DNA from: Semisulcospira habei
Taxonomy: Eukaryota; Mollusca; Gastropoda; Semisulcospiridae
Direction: 5' to 3'
Assembly: GCA_036245525.1 (NCBI GenBank)
Contig: BTPG01000004.1
Location: 50,605,323-50,669,322, forward strand
Length of the DNA stretch: 64,000 bases
Shown here: one piece after another, positions 44,769 to 54,991 of the stretch
How the letters are laid out: each line of letters starts with the position of its first letter
How positions within the stretch are numbered: the first letter of the stretch is position 1
Notes under the pieces: generated by a model
The model's database searches: none
The model's input: only the letters and a program-made list of their open reading frames with translations
What the model was told of the DNA's origin: nothing
Position numbers and translations under genes: made by a program

Positions 44769-47033
44769 AGCATCCCTACTCACAACTACTAGACAAAGAC
44801 AAACTCGACAACACTCAGTCACTACTGACTCGCACGGCTGACTGCTACGAAGACGGTGAAAAACTGGATGACAGCAAACAAGCTTAAACTGAACGACGAC
44901 AAAACGGAAGCCATGCTGGTAGGCATTCGCCAGAAACTTTCCCAGCTCCCTCCCTCACTCCACCTTCAACTCGACAGCACCCCCATCTCCCTCTCTGACT
45001 CGGCCAAGAACCTCGGCGTTATCCTCGATTCCTCTTTTTCCATGATCAGCTTCGTCTCCGCCACGGCCCAGGCATGCTATTTCCACCTCCGTCGCATCAG
45101 TCAGATCATAAAATACCTCACCACCGAAGCTGCCACCAAACTTGTTGTCTCTCTCATCCTATCTTGCATCGACTACTGCAACTCTCTCCTTTCCGGCCTC
45201 CCTCACTCCACCACTTTCACTCTCCAGCGTGTCCAGAACAATGCTGCCCGCCTCGTCCTCAGAAAGAAAAAATCCGACCATATCACTCCCCTGCTCAAAC
45301 TCCTTCACTGGCTCCCCATCCGCCATATAAATGCTATGCATTATTATTAAAGCATCCAATACAAGATTCTGTCTCTCTGCTACAAATCCCTGAACAACTA
45401 CGTTCCTACCTATCTCTCCAACTTACTTCACCCCTACACTCCTTCCCGCTCCCTCCGCTTCGCCTCCGACCCTCTCCGCCTCCACATCCCCCGCACCAAA
45501 CTCTCACTTTCGGCCCCCACTCCTTCTCCGTCTTCTTCTTCTACGGTCCATCCACCTGGAACACTCTCCCACTCTCTCTCCGCCAGAAACACTCTCTCTC
45601 CTCCTTCCAGTCCGCCCTCAAAACTCACCTCTTTCAACAGTTCTAGCACTATATCACCACACTCCCCACCCCAAGCTGACTGTCGTAATGTATTTGTGGT
45701 ACGTGAGTCATTGTCTAAAGCGTGCGCATGCGTGCGCGAGTTGTGAGTGCGCGCTTAGAGTTATAATTATTATAAGATAAGCGCATTATAAATACCGTAA
45801 TTATTAAATTAATTAATTATTATTACTCTTCAGGCTGACAAGAGAAGCAAGTTTCCTTACGGGTTTGCAAGCAGCATTCAAGACTCGTTCCTCTTCCAGC
45901 AGCAGGTCGACCAAGTGCTGAGCACGAGCCTCTTGCAGGGCTTCCAGAAAGATTGGGAACGCCAGTGGACCCCGTTTAGGTAACACGTTCACCACGAACC
46001 TGCAGTGAAAGAGGCAACGGTCATTGCAGTAACGTAGAGCGGGTCCAAAGAAAGCCTAGCTTCTTGAACGCAAGAGGCATAGATCCTCTTGAGCCCCCGC
46101 ATGCTGCACGGGTTCATGGGGATCTATGCCTTTTCCTATCAAGGATCAAGTAATCTGCAGCTTGCGTTCACGCCGGAGAACTGGATCATTAACACTTGCT
46201 GAACTTCATGACTTTTTTTTCTCTGAAACTTGCAAAACTTTTTATGAAACTGGTATGAATTTCCTGGAATAAAACGTATACGATTTTGAGAAACGTACGT
46301 GACTTTGTCTTAAGCTTGCATGACTTTTTCTAAAACTTGTACAACTTTCTCTGAAACTTCAGTGCATGACGTTTAGTCCTGAAACTTGTATTATTTTTTT
46401 TCGTGAAAAATGTTTTGCTGTTGTTTATTTTAAAAAAAATGGTATGAAATTTTGAAAAAATGTTAATTTATTTCTGAACCTTATACGACTCGTTAACCTT
46501 TAACCCATCTCTTACTGAGGCCAAAAGCTTCAAGTCTGTACACTGCCATATGCAAGCTTTATTATAGTACTTACAGGTAAGGATATAGACCAATGGCTTT
46601 AGTTCAAGGGTGGTGCCAGAATAGCTTGGCACCTAGAGGCGCCAAACTATTCTGGTACTACCCTGGAACTATTTTAGTCAAACTTTTTTCACACAATGGT
46701 GTATTCCTTATGATAAGGGTTAATGACTTTTTCTCTGAAACGTGTGCCAGTAACTCGTTCCGAAGCCGATATGTGACTTTATGTTTCTAACTTTGTTTGG
46801 GCGGGAAGCAAACTTGTACGACTTTTTAAAACTTGTATTACTTTCTAACTTGTATAATTTTGCAACCTTTTGACGGCACGCGGCCCTTGCCCCTCCAGAC
46901 ACCTGATCTGTTCCCAATCGAGTGACGTCAGTACGTCTTTTTGCCGCATTGCGTGCAGAAGAGGCCCGGCTGGAGCTTCGGAGACAAGGAACTCTTCGTT
47001 GACAGAGAGCAGAGTCTTGTGGATTGATTGCAT
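36257..47033 (-). CDS. Tandem-CARD protein with long disordered tail
   Basis: Four exons join in phase: 47033-46867, 45999-45861, 44320-44006 and 37399-36257 (minus), giving 587 residues. Residues about 5-95 form a CARD (WEQIRCLEGQGPRAVKR across the first junction, then NVLPKRGPLAFPIFLEAL). Residues about 117-203 form a second (ILSGLEQQLL, LLHVT-like linker, then MQRGQRAYSAFMAALLQHGY). CARDs mediate homotypic assembly in apoptosis and innate signalling. Residues 208-587 are Ser/Arg/Asp/His-rich with no fold, apart from one hydrophobic island (LISGPLAVGLEF, about 498-510). There is no caspase, helicase, kinase or NACHT domain and no membrane anchor. The start ATG has ACC before it. The nearest known layout would be a CARD-only adaptor; function is inferred. 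The last intron holds an LTR retrotransposon. Confidence 0.83.
37560..38817 (+). repeat. 5' LTR
   Basis: TG...CA ended. The sequence after it, TGGTGACCCTGTTTTAG one base beyond the LTR, begins TGG as a tRNA primer-binding site would; I cannot name the tRNA. Confidence 0.93.
39185..41254 (+). pseudogene. gag and protease region of the LTR element (frameshifted)
   Basis: ATG at 39185 opens a frame whose first 115 residues become a highly charged coiled coil built on repeated KEKELE units. Frame changes near 39540 and 39600 lead to a capsid-like segment (FPRLPMFKES, ALSWPSANW, LEGQALSLYHSL; 39760-40030). A further shift near 40060 continues in the frame 40067-41254. That frame has two CCHC knuckles (CFACHAYGHFSRDC and CFTCQGYGHLAHQC, about 40520-40627) and a retropepsin-like LRDSGTTTAG at about 40793 with a downstream VLGN motif. 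It ends at TAG near 41254. The shifts could be decay or sequencing errors in a repetitive coiled-coil tract. Confidence 0.82.
41532..42791 (+). repeat. 3' LTR
   Basis: Matches the 5' LTR almost base for base. Visible differences include a 4-base TGAC insertion near 42268 and a shortened T run near 42637. Confidence 0.93.
42955..43045. repeat. PAL-A2 half copy
   Basis: GGTGCTAGAGTATCTTGGCG, GGTGCCAAACTATTCTGG and ATGGTCGATCTGTCTCCTG match the inner and right arms of PAL-A/A2; the left end is missing. Confidence 0.6.
43052..43130. repeat. PAL-C palindromic element
   Basis: First copy of PAL-C: TTAATTCATTCGAGACG to CGTCTCGAATGAGTTAA, 79 bp, almost a perfect palindrome with TTAA at both ends and a GGCTTATGCC-type centre. 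Confidence 0.87.
43590..43930 (-). repeat. C-rich dispersed repeat (inverted relative to 53345-53720)
   Basis: Shares CATCAGGTTGAAGGTCCCAA, TGGTGAGAGTCTTAACAC and GCTATGACAAAGTCC with the second copy, in reverse orientation, and carries several long C runs. The poly-Pro and poly-Gly frames over it are artefacts. Confidence 0.75.
44006..44320 (-). CDS. CARD gene exon 3 (second CARD)
   Basis: Acceptor CTGTCTGCAG, donor GTAAGG, 105 complete codons. It encodes a Pro-rich linker (PKREPPKPLPDP) and the whole second CARD. Confidence 0.87.
44482..44577. repeat. PAL-B palindromic element, best-preserved arms
   Basis: TTGCGTGTCGGTAGCGGTTT at the left and AAACCACTACCGACACGCAA at the right are nearly exact complements. 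The usual CCTGCAGG centre has become CCGACTCCAGG. The right TTAA is intact; the left is TTCAA. Confidence 0.88.
44605..44763. repeat. (CA)n microsatellite
   Basis: About 155 bases of CA with rare interruptions, directly before the LINE at 44818. Confidence 0.97.
44818..45830 (+). mobile_element. 5'-truncated CR1/L2-type LINE
   Basis: It opens in the RT palm-thumb region with WMTANKLKLNDDKTE, the motif following the catalytic YxDD. It continues through NLGVILDSSF, LVVSLILSCIDYCNSLL and HITPLLKLLHWLPI to a stop near 45348; a second frame then carries the C-terminal segment to 45646. The 3' end AAGCGCATTATAAATACCG plus (ATT)n matches 1-236. It is non-functional: catalytic residues and endonuclease are missing. 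It lies in CARD intron 2, opposite in strand. Confidence 0.88.
45861..45999 (-). CDS. CARD gene exon 2 (first CARD, helices 5-6)
   Basis: Acceptor CTTTCACTGCAG, donor GTAAGG. It encodes FVVNVLPKRGPLAFPIF and the closing helix LVDLLLEEE. A LINE tail ends about 20-30 bases beyond its donor. Confidence 0.87.
46071..46134. repeat. PAL-F palindromic element
   Basis: CAAGAGGCATAGATCCTCTT and GGGGATCTATGCCTTTT as arms around CCCCCGCATGCTGCACGGG. Located in CARD intron 1. Confidence 0.75.
46500..46723. repeat. PAL-A2 element in CARD intron 1
   Basis: Full-length reverse-oriented counterpart of 28582-28781 with TTAA at both ends (TTTAACCCATCTC, GATAAGGGTTAA). Confidence 0.87.
46867..47033 (-). CDS. 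CARD gene exon 1 (first CARD, helices 1-4)
   Basis: ATG at 47033 in the context ACACCATGC. It encodes a charged helical segment ending GQGPRAVK plus two bases of an Arg codon. The donor GTTGCA is weak, but no other GT preserves the CARD reading into exon 2. Confidence 0.75.
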
Positions 47034-47225
47034 GGTGTCTCGGTTGATTGGAGGTGTCAGCAGTGGATTTGTGCGTTATTTTCTGGGGGGAAAATAATAA
47101 GTAGAGGTGTGCAGTCTTAATTATTGTATTGTCCACATTGACAAAAGAAAGTTTATATTAAAAAAAGCAAACAAACAACAATCAACAACTGTCAGTTAGT
47201 TTTGTTATCCCCCCATAATGTCCCG

Positions 47226-47360
47226 GCGGACCCGTTTCGCAGGAGTACTCCCCACATAGACCGCTCAGTCGGGGAGTACGCCACAAGTACACATCTATTC
47301 AGATGATACGATCAACATCTCACTGATTTGAATAGAAGTGTATTTGTGGCGTACTCCCCG
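47226..47360. repeat. Imperfect palindrome with ACACNTCTATTC arms
   Basis: GGAGTACTCCCC/GGGGAGTACG blocks flank CAAGTACACATCTATTCAGA and its near-complement TTTGAATAGAAGTGTATTTG. Related blocks occur at 34470-34625 and 43505-43580. Confidence 0.7.
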
Positions 47361-48003
47361 AGTAAGTCCGTTTGTCGGCTGAAAGTCCCGGTGTTTGTCG
47401 GCGCTTAGACCGTTCATTGTCGGCATTTAGTCCGCCTGTCGGCAAAAAGTATCTCCATTGACAAAACGTCCGTTTGTCAGCAGATACAGAGCCCGCTCGT
47501 CGGCATAAAGTCCGGACTTTTTGCCGCCGACCGGCGGACCTTTTGCCGACAGGAGGACTTTGAAGCTTTCTCGTTCGTTCAGGTACATGTGCATGTTGAG
47601 AGTCTGACCAAAGACAAAATACTACATTGTCCTCATCCCTACGTCACACGACCAGTCACTTTAGCGCAAACGTACCCTGTGACCGTGCCGATACAAAAAC
47701 CCTCAGTTGTAGCGACAAATGGCGGACTTCTTGTAGTCCTCTTTATGACGCATCATGGATGCGAGTTTTGTTTTACTGATAAAAGATCACCAAAACGTTC
47801 TAAAGTAAAAAGTTACTTAGTGTTGTTTGAAACAACAAATGCACTCAGTACTGGAGACGGCAAGGTCATGAAATATTTTAAATTACGTCATAAGTCTATT
47901 ATGTATAAATGTATATTCCTTTGACGTCAGTCATGTCTGGCCTGATCGAGGTCGGAAGATGTCTTCTTGATTTTTTTTAGTGGAGTAATGAAAACAAATA
48001 GGT

Positions 48004-48154
48004 TATTGGTAGCAGGGGCTTGATGCACGGACCCTTGTAGGCTTTCGGGAGGTCAAAGGAACCATTGTACCCCTCAGGCCGTCGAGGTACAATGGTTCCT
48101 TTGACCTCTCTCAGGCCTACAAGGGTCCGTGTAGCAAACCCCTGCGACCAATAA
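48004..48154. repeat. PAL-D palindromic element
   Basis: A 150-bp near-perfect inverted repeat: TTATTGGTAGCAGGGGCTTG, CGGACCCTTGTAGGC and AGGTCAAAGGAACCATTGTA are mirrored on the right, ending CAAACCCCTGCGACCAATAA. This is the only copy seen in the window. Confidence 0.88.
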
Positions 48155-48799
48155 CTTATATTGTAATATATTGTATTTGGTGTGACTTACATAATTACCC
48201 GGAGTTTCGTTTAATTAGATCAATACCTAGTGTTTCAAATAATGAACATTCAATGACTAGAATCGTTTGTATGGTTTAAAACAGGGGGTAGCCAGCCTGA
48301 AACTCTCGGTCATGCAGACTACCATTAAACATGAATCCCTGATAAGGCCTCATTGTCCCAGTAAGTAGTGTGTCCTCGGGCCACACATCGTTCGGAGGAC
48401 CGTTTTCTCACTTGGAAACTTGACCCGTATCAATAAGCGAACGGAACATTTACAAGCGTTTATATAAAGACGCACGCCTACGGCACTAAAAAGACGGACT
48501 TATTATATAGCATTTCTGTTAAACTGAGATCTTGGTAATACAGAGTGGCACAACTTATGGCAGTGAGCCTGAATTAATCAGTGTTCAGTTCGTAATCCAT
48601 ATCAGTACAAAAGCTGTCCCTGAAGTCTTCGTACTATATATGCAAAAGCTGTCCCTTACCCCCCTCTCCCCACCTCTCGCAGGGCCGGGCACGCACTGGT
48701 AATGTTTGAGAGCCACCCACGTTTGACAGTCCTGTTTACTGCGCAATAGTTTATGACCATTATCTAAATTCACACTCCATTCTGGCCTCTTGTGTCTGC

Positions 48800-48865
48800 A
48801 ATAGGCATGGATTCTCATGAGCCTGCATGCATTTTCAGGGGCTGGTGAGGATCTATGTCTCTTGC
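48800..48865. repeat. PAL-F palindromic element (diverged)
   Basis: AATAGGCATGGATTCTCATGA and TGAGGATCTATGTCTCTTG as arms around CCTGCATGCATTTTCAGGGG. Confidence 0.65.
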
Positions 48866-49380
48866 CAAGCAATAATGTCGTTTGCAGCTGTCTCGGCATG
48901 AGGGTGATGTCCTATTGTTTATGGCCTTATCTGAACAAGGGACGTGCGTGGTTGCTATGTAGGCCTATGTGCAAAGAATCACCCTTTTTTGCGACCATAG
49001 ATTCCGTGCTTGTACGTGTGAAAAATGGGTTCCCCATTCCTTTTTTAAATTTTTTAAACAAAGTTACTGACATGCATACTGTAAACTTAAAGAATCGTCA
49101 CACGTGCACCTAAGAAAAGGAGAAGAGTATAGGGCCCTTATTATTATTATAAGAACTGAACTTCGGAACAAAAACATCAAGACCTTTGTGAGATTTTTTT
49201 TTACGTATTGTAACTGTACAGCAACAACCATACATAAAATCAGAAAACATGCCTTTTTCTTTAGTAAATTAGGTAGTTGCAGTTCTTCGGACAACAATAT
49301 GAAAAGAAGTTACAAAGTAGCCCTGCACACAGTTCCTACACTGACTTACTGATAAACCATTTTTGAAGTTAACTACCATC

Positions 49381-49597
49381 TTAACCCTTTTAGCCCCAAA
49401 GTCCCATTTCTAAAATGTTGGAGGTGTTGCCTAACGACTATGTACCAGTTGTAGGAGATGGATTGATCATGATAATTCAAGGGTAGTGCCAGATGAGCTT
49501 GGCGCCTTCAGGCGCCAAGCTCATCTGCCACTACCCTTGAATTATCATGATCAATCCATCTCAGTCCTGCTGCAGGGTCCCGGCGCTAGAAGGGTTA
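49381..49597. repeat. PAL-A palindromic element, full length
   Basis: TTAA at both ends. The inner arms carry GATGAGCTTGGCGCC instead of GATTAGC, and the complementary arm carries the matching GCTCATC, so the hairpin stays paired. Confidence 0.9.
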
Positions 49598-49666
49598 AAT
49601 GTAACTGCAGTACTTCCGCAGTTCCTCTCTTTGTTTTTGGTTCCGGTCGTGTACAATTACACGCGT

Positions 49667-49840
49667 TTAACCCTTTTCATCCTGATGCACCCATTGCTTG
49701 AAATAAAATTGACTATGACAGTTCAAGGGTGGTGCCAGAATAGCTTGGCGCCTGCGGCGCCCAAGCTATCCTGGCACCACCCTTGAACTAAAATGTTTGA
49801 TCTATCTCTTAATCTGCAATGTAGCCGTCATAGGACAATG
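49667..49840. repeat. PAL-A2 palindromic element
   Basis: TTAACCCTTTTCATCCTGATG at the left; the hairpin is AGCTTGGCGCCTGCGGCGCC; the right end is worn. It begins 70 bases after the preceding PAL-A copy. Confidence 0.82.
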
Positions 49841-50723
49841 AGCACATTAAAAAAAAAAAAATCAGCCTCAGCTTTGAGGATGCAATGCGTTATAAAGGAG
49901 ATTGTACAGGCACACGATTACTCTGCTGACACTTGGGCCAATGTGTCTTGTGTCTTATGTTATTGTGCTAGTCTTTGATTTCGGACCTTGCGGCTTCAAG
50001 CCCCTCGTTGGCGGCGGTAGTTTTAACAAAGATAGTCCATTACACAAATAATTATAGGAAAATACTTGTATAACATGAATACGCTCAAAAATGAAGTCTT
50101 TAACTATATACTTACCTCGAAATGTTGTCTCACTTCTGGGCTGTCTCCAGCTGAAGTAGAATGTAATGATGTCCTCTTGCGTTCCCTCGCCTATCTGTTC
50201 TCAATGCCAGGCACTTGTTGACTCTTCTATTTGACATAATATAAATACTGGTAGGACAGCACACGCGCTTACTCCTTGCCTACATGTTCCCGTCTATAGC
50301 GGTTTTTTCACCGAGTGACGATGGACCAACCGTTCACGATTCACTTCTTCTCTTTGACTAGTTCAAGCGATCGCCATCCGTTGTGAAGGGTAAGAGCCTC
50401 CTGAGCCCCAAACAATTCACAGACCTATGCACTGCTTACACATTCAGGTTTGTAAAGTGTTTTTTTTTTTTTTCCAGTGACAATTTATTGAGCAGTCTAC
50501 AATTCACTTATTTTCCACGTCGCGACCCATCTGCGAGAGGCATAGATTCTCATGCGCCCCATCTATGTGATGTGGTGTATATCTTGCCGATACATTTAGG
50601 TCCCAAGTGGCTTTTCCCCAATGACAGTTGAGAAGCTTACAATTCACTTACTCTGCTATCCCCACTTATGCAAGAGCACTTACCCCCAAACCTTCCTCAG
50701 GATGAAGAACGTAGATATAAAGG

Positions 50724-50787
50724 GAGAAGTATAGATCCTCATGCGCCCCCGCTGTCAGCGGGGGCTTATGAGGATCTATACCTCTTG
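50724..50787. repeat. PAL-F palindromic element, near-perfect
   Basis: GTATAGATCCTCATGCGCCC, the centre CCGCTGTCAGCGG and GGGCTTATGAGGATCTATAC form a 64-bp hairpin. Half copies with the same AGATTCTCATGCGCCCC or CATGCGAATCTATGCC blocks lie at 50535-50565 and 50905-50940. Confidence 0.85.
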
Positions 50788-51247
50788 CTTTCCTCATTTA
50801 TAACCACGTTTTGCACGCCGAGGAAGTTTTATGGCGGTCATATGCACAAAAGAAAATAGAATCACATATTCCCATCAACAAGTGGCACAAACCCTCAAGA
50901 GCCCCTTCTAACAAGCTCATGCGAATCTATGCCTTTTGTATACTACATTTATTTCTATGTTTATCATGCTGAGGAAAGGAAAAGCTTTGGGCTTGGGGGG
51001 GGGGGGGGGGGGGCGCTTTATAATGGAAATAGAATCACTAGATCGATTTACCTACCCAGCAAATGGCTTTAGTTGTACCATAGCACGCCTTTGAAAGAGC
51101 GAAGCGCTGGCATTATCTCCGATCCTCTGAGCGCAAACAACAAACTTTCTATCCCCGCCCGCGCCCCTTCACTACCCGTAGCCAACTGGTGAATAGACTC
51201 TGACATCTCTGGTCGTTTTATTATCGAAGCCAACTGCACAACAGATG

Positions 51248-51338
51248 TTAACCCTTTGGGTGTCGGTTGCGGTTTTAGTTGCGATGATTCCTGCAGGAAA
51301 ATCTCGACTAAAACCGCTACCGACGCGCACAGGGTTAA
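51248..51338. repeat. PAL-B palindromic element
   Basis: TTAACCCTTTGGGTGTCGG at the left, GATTCCTGCAGGAAAATC at the centre, GCGCACAGGGTTAA at the right; both TTAA sites intact. Confidence 0.9.
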
Positions 51339-51406
51339 CTCGTCTGCCAAACCGTAAAGCAGTATCTGATTTGTGTCTGTATTTCTTCATGGGCTCGCCT
51401 CAGTTA

Positions 51407-51606
51407 TTAATCCATTCAGCCCTGACGCACTACAGCAGGAGATGGGTCGACCATGATAATTCAAGGGTAGTGCCAGATTAGCTTGGCACCTGTCGGCGCC
51501 AAGCTAATCTGGCACTACCCTTGAATTATCATGGTCGGTCCATCTCCTGCAACTGGTGCAGTCATTAAATGACACCTCCAAAATTTGGGAAATACGGCCG
51601 TATAGC
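51407..51606. repeat. PAL-A element with truncated right end
   Basis: TTAATCCATTCAGCCCTGACG, then a nearly perfect hairpin (one mismatch in the first GGCACC). The right end breaks off after GGAAATACGGCCGTAT, without TTAA. Confidence 0.87.
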
Positions 51607-51825
51607 AAGGTTGGATACGATACTTTTTCAAAGATCCCCACGACAGTCTCCCTTATCTACATTACTTCGCTTAGAACAAACTTCGGTTATGTAGCAGCAA
51701 ATAAACCTAGCGTTTAGCTTAAATGAAAATTTACTGTATCATTGTTAGTAGTAGTAGTAGTATTTGCCCGCACATGCTTTAGTATATATTGTTCATGAGT
51801 ACGATTTGTAAAAATAATTATTATT

Positions 51826-52010
51826 CTTTATGTTAATAATAATAATAATACTGTTATTATATAGGCGCTTTTTCTCAATTTTGGGGAAATCGACTCAAAG
51901 CGCCGCGCCTGAAACCCTCACACACTCACGAAACAGACACAGATTTTACGCCATTTAAAGACAAACACAGTACAAGACAAACGAAGGGCCAGTCAGCTAC
52001 TGAAGTTACA
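51826..52010 (-). mobile_element. 3' tail of a LINE or SINE
   Basis: On the minus strand it reads GCGGCGCTTTGAGTCGATTT, then AAAAGCGCCTATATAATAAC and (ATT)n, the same terminus as 8225-8290. Confidence 0.6.
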
Positions 52011-52460
52011 GAGATTTTTGATCGCTTGTATTTGAAATTTGTAAAGTGGCCTGAGACCGGTACCAAAGTGTGGGGGGTGGGGGGTGGGGGGGGGGGGGTG
52101 GAAGAACCGGAGTACCCGGAGAAAGAACCCCCGATAATAATACCATAATAATAATAATTAATAATAATATAAAATTATTATTATTATTATTATTATTATT
52201 ATTGCACGTTGAAATACAGATTTCGCTGTGGAAATGCTATGCGCTTTGCATTTTGCTGTTGGGAGTCTCAACGGCTTGCACAGGTTCACGGAAATAGGTG
52301 CCTCCTGCTGACGAACTGAAAGGCTTCACTGTTTGGAGCGTCCTTGCGCCAAACAAGCCCATTGAAAACCGAACGCCGTGACAGATACGTGTTTATTCAA
52401 ACATACTTTGACTAGCCTAGACGACTCTCTCAAAGTAAGGGTATTAATGAGTTTGCCAGC

Positions 52461-52529
52461 AGGAGGCATGATTCCCATAGGCCCCTGCAGCCTGCGGCTG
52501 CAGGGGCCGATGAGAATCTATGCCTCATG
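52461..52529. repeat. PAL-F palindromic element (GC-rich centre)
   Basis: GGCATGATTCCCATAGGCCC and GGGGCCGATGAGAATCTATG around CCTGCAGCCTGCGGCTGCAGG. Confidence 0.78.
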
Positions 52530-52849
52530 CAGATGTCAAGAGCTGGATAGCTTCAAAAAGGACAGTCACTATTGACAGAGCGAACGCCATTGACTGTTAG
52601 TCGGTTTGGGCCACAGGCGCCAAGTTCATGTCAGCTAATCTCTTTACCTTCTCAATAGTTCGGGTGGGACTGATTGTTCAGTTTTATAACCCGTGAAATT
52701 ACAAAAAGGCAAATACGTTTGGTGTCTAGAATATTATAAAACTCATTTTCGCCTTCTTCAGTATGACTGAAGCGAATACTAGTGTAAGACTCCGCGTGAC
52801 AAAAGTCTTGTGGTGTGGTGATCAGGGCAGTGGGGTCAACTTTAAAGGT

Positions 52850-52903
52850 TTAACTCAATCGCGGCCAGCCGCATCCGGATGCGGCTTGCCGCGAATGAGT
52901 TAA
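52850..52903. repeat. PAL-C palindromic element, minimal copy
   Basis: TTAACTCAATCGCGGCCAGC and GCGAATGAGTTAA flank GCATCCGGATGCGGC; 54 bp between and including the two TTAA sites. Confidence 0.87.
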
Positions 52904-53344
52904 AGCGATCTGCTCCAGGCTGAGCTTTGATTGCTAACATTTGCTGACTACCGCGGGTTCGCAATGCTGTCTTGCCTCAACTAACTTGTCTATCTTTTCA
53001 TTTACAGTTCATGTGAGTAGGTATGCATGACAGAGATTTTTCTATAGCCCCTTGTGTGCATCAGTGGAACTATTCCATGTACACAAGAGATGAAGAGGAG
53101 AATAATATTTTATTTTAGGACATCCAGACTTCATAAGTTATGTTAGCCCTTTGTCCATCATTATTGTAAGACATATTAAAACATTTATAAATGAGATATT
53201 GCTGAATGGTATCCCGTCCATGCATAAAGCAGTTCCCTTTAAGGTGAAGTCTATAAATCAAATAATCAGCACCAGAACTGTACTTGAATTTCAGTATGAT
53301 GGCATGCTGAAACAGACAGAACCAGCGGCGGATCAGTTACCTTG

Positions 53345-53378
<34 letters not shown>

Positions 53379-53720
53379 GGGGGGTCCAACTTTTTCTTTG
53401 GGACCTTCAACCTCATACTAAAGGCCTCCCGGACGCCAGAACTTAACTTCCAGGGGCCGAAAAAAATAAAAAAGCCGGGGGGAGGGGGGGGGGGGATTGG
53501 GGGTTGGGTTGCGTTGCGTGTTAAGACTCTCACCATTCGCCCAAATATAAAAAAACGGGGGATTAGGGGTGTGTGTGTGGGGGGGGGGGTGTCCAAACAC
53601 CCCCAAAAGGGACTTTGTTATAGCTTTTAACAAAATTGGGGTGGGGGGCGGGGAGAGGGGGCGGGGAGGGGGGGGGGGAGGCGGCGGAACCCCTCGAACC
53701 CCCAAACCCCCCAGATCAGC
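53345..53720 (+). repeat. G-rich dispersed repeat
   Basis: Second copy of the 43590-43930 repeat, in inverted orientation, with (GT)n at the left end and several long G runs. Confidence 0.75.
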
Positions 53721-53877
53721 CCCTGAGAACGCTTTCTCTCCACCGAAATCGATAAGCCGAGAAGGGTCTTTTGCTTTTTATTTTTCTCCGCATAACGTTT
53801 TGCAGAACAAAATGTTTATATGAGCGGGACTAGTAGATAAAGTCGCTGTCACATTTGGTGTTTCACTCCGACCGGTT

Positions 53878-53958
53878 ATATGTGTGCGGGTCTGCGATTT
53901 TGAACCTTACGCGGCCTCAGGCCGTAAGGTTCAAAATCACAGACCGGCACACACATGA
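53878..53958. repeat. PAL-E palindromic element
   Basis: TGTGTGCGGGTCTGCGATTT and AAATCACAGACCGGCACACA pair around CCTTACGCGGCCTCAGGCCG. Confidence 0.88.
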
Positions 53959-54271
53959 CTTGCGAGTGACAAGGTAGTGTAGACAAGGCAAATAAAACCA
54001 TTCAATATATCAGAGACTGAACATGGAACTTATTTTCAATGTGAAAGCAAAGTGGTTTTCTTTTCTTTGTGCGTATGTCAATGTGTTCCAAAGACAAACC
54101 ATAGACAGAGAGTGCTGTGTTTGCCTAAGCACACAATTGGTTAATGTGTGTGTTGTGTGTGTGTTTGTGTGTGTGTGTGTAGAGATAGAGCGAGTGGTGT
54201 ACTTCTTGTATGCTTTGTCCTGTTTCAGCATTTTAGTATCGGCGCACGCATGCACGCTCTCTCTTTCTCTC

Positions 54272-54314
54272 TATTACATACACACACACACACACACCTC
54301 GCTCTCTTTCTCTT

Positions 54315-54401
<87 letters not shown>

Positions 54402-54403
54402 GG

Positions 54404-54453
<50 letters not shown>
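54272..54453. repeat. (CA)n/(TC)n compound microsatellite
   Basis: Short CA and TC runs lead into about 120 bases of CA, interrupted once by CCGGAACA. Confidence 0.96.
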
Positions 54454-54456
<3 letters not shown>

Positions 54457-54593
54457 TATTGAACTGTGAATTTAAAATGTAAAAATGTACACAAACTGAG
54501 TAAATTCACAAACATCATGTTTCAGTCTTCGGATTGCAACATTGACAATTGTAATAAACTCAAACTGATAAAATCCACCTATCTGTGTGTTCA

Positions 54594-54809
54594 TTAACCT
54601 ATTTAGTCCCGACGCCGTACAGCAGGAGGCGGATCGACGATGATAATTCAAGGGTGGTGCCTGATTAGCTTGGCGCCTGATGGCGCCAAGCTAATCTGGC
54701 ACTACCATTGAATTATCATCGTCGATCCATCTCCTGCATCTGGTATATAGTTGTTAACTGACACCTCTAAAAAATTTGGAAATGAGCCTGTGGGGGTTAA
54801 ATGGGTTAA
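54594..54809. repeat. PAL-A palindromic element, full length
   Basis: TTAA at both ends. Its left flank (CAAACTGATAAAATCCA) is also found before the copy at 56049. Confidence 0.9.
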
Positions 54810-54991
54810 TATAAATGAAACCTTATTGTCCTGAGGGAACAGACTGCTAACTATGCTAACCGTATGAAAAACAGTGAATGAATTCTAAATAAAAGTTGAA
54901 TTACTGTAATTTGAACAACAACGCTGGAACGACAAAAACACGAGATATCAACTATGGCTTGACCAAAACCTTGAAAAACTGGAACTTATCC

